Assembly (NCBI GenBank): GCA_044326505.1
Contig: JBIRBF010000181.1
Coordinates: 1 to 5,576 of the forward strand
From: JACJWR01 sp044326505
GTDB taxonomy: Bacteria > Actinomycetota > Actinomycetes > S36-B12 > UBA10799
Direction: 5' to 3'
DNA: 5,576 bases
Part shown: positions 5,347-5,576 of the stretch, piece by piece
Numbering within the stretch: the stretch's first letter is position 1
Layout of the letters: every line of letters starts with the position of its first letter
Position numbers and translations under genes: made by a program
The notes under the pieces: model-generated
Databases searched by the model: none
The model's input: only the letters and a program-made list of their open reading frames with translations
What the model was told of the DNA's origin: nothing

Positions 5347-5576
5347 CTAGGGGGTCGGGACCCCGCCAAGCCCGCCAGCGAGACAGGCGAAGTCAGCCGC
5401 CGACAGGGTCTCGCCGCGGGCGGTCGGAAGAATGCCGCAGCCGGTCAGCGCGGCTTCCGCCGCCGCCGGCGTGCCGGCCCAGGACGCCAGGGCCGTGCGC
5501 AGCACCTTGCGGCGCTGGCCGAACGCCGCGTCGATGGCGGCGAAGGCCCGCACCCGCAGCTCTGCCTCGCCGAGCG
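5347..5576 (-). CDS. rsmA: 16S rRNA (adenine1518-N6/adenine1519-N6)-dimethyltransferase, C-terminal part (5' end outside window)
   Basis: RsmA (KsgA) dimethylates two adjacent adenines in the 3' hairpin of 16S rRNA late in 30S assembly, using S-adenosylmethionine. Only the last 75 complete codons are present; the frame is open to the window edge, so the N-terminal methyltransferase domain is outside. The visible part is the helical C-terminal domain, recognisable from FAAIDAAFGQRRKVLRTAL, which matches the conserved F-x2-(I/V)-x2-AF-x-QRRK-x-LR-x-AL signature, followed by GILPTARGETLSAADFACLA, the typical end of actinobacterial RsmA. An in-frame GTG at 5553 is not the start. It ends with TAG at 5349-5347, 9 nt before the ispE start. 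Confidence 0.93.
   Translation of the reverse strand, partial: LGEAELRVRAFAAIDAAFGQRRKVLRTALASWAGTPAAAEAALTGCGILPTARGETLSAADFACLAGGLGGVPTP

Overview
The window is a GC-rich (by eye around two thirds G+C), densely packed chromosomal segment from an actinobacterium. The evidence is the base composition, frequent GTG starts, the protein sequences (GlmU with the actinobacterial FVNYDG and GDGAYTGAG stretches, class I Prs, a CTC-type L25) and the gene order rsmA-ispE-...-glmU-prs-rplY, a known actinobacterial housekeeping neighbourhood. The Prs sequence (DHLFALPVL rather than the mycobacterial DHMRGQNLL) argues against Mycobacterium. I cannot assign a genus; a Propionibacteriales- or Micrococcales-like lineage is only a guess.

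Every gene lies on the minus strand, so transcription runs from high to low coordinates. In that direction the order is: the 3' end of rsmA (16S rRNA dimethyltransferase, cut by the window edge), ispE (non-mevalonate isoprenoid kinase), a membrane-anchored secretory lipase of the alpha/beta hydrolase fold, tRNA-Gln(TTG), glmU (UDP-GlcNAc synthesis), prs (PRPP synthesis), and the 5' part of rplY (ribosomal protein L25/CTC, cut by the other edge). No gap exceeds about 125 bases and I see no mobile element, CRISPR array or attachment site.

rsmA, ispE and the lipase are separated by 9 and 5 nt and look like one translationally coupled operon. A plausible promoter overlapping the lipase stop codon drives tRNA-Gln. 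glmU begins only 43 nt after the tRNA, with no convincing terminator between them, so tRNA and glmU are probably co-transcribed and may continue into prs. rplY has a strong ribosome binding site and a possible promoter at the prs stop.

The metabolic theme is growth-linked supply: GlmU and IspE feed cell-wall precursor and isoprenoid (lipid carrier, quinone) synthesis, Prs feeds nucleotide, His and Trp synthesis, and RsmA, L25 and tRNA-Gln serve translation. The lipase is the one accessory gene. I found no convincing novel system. The points most worth a second look are the tRNA trailer that copies the 5' acceptor strand, the unusual start region of ispE, the helical rather than beta-like continuation of L25, and the lipase inserted in a core gene cluster.
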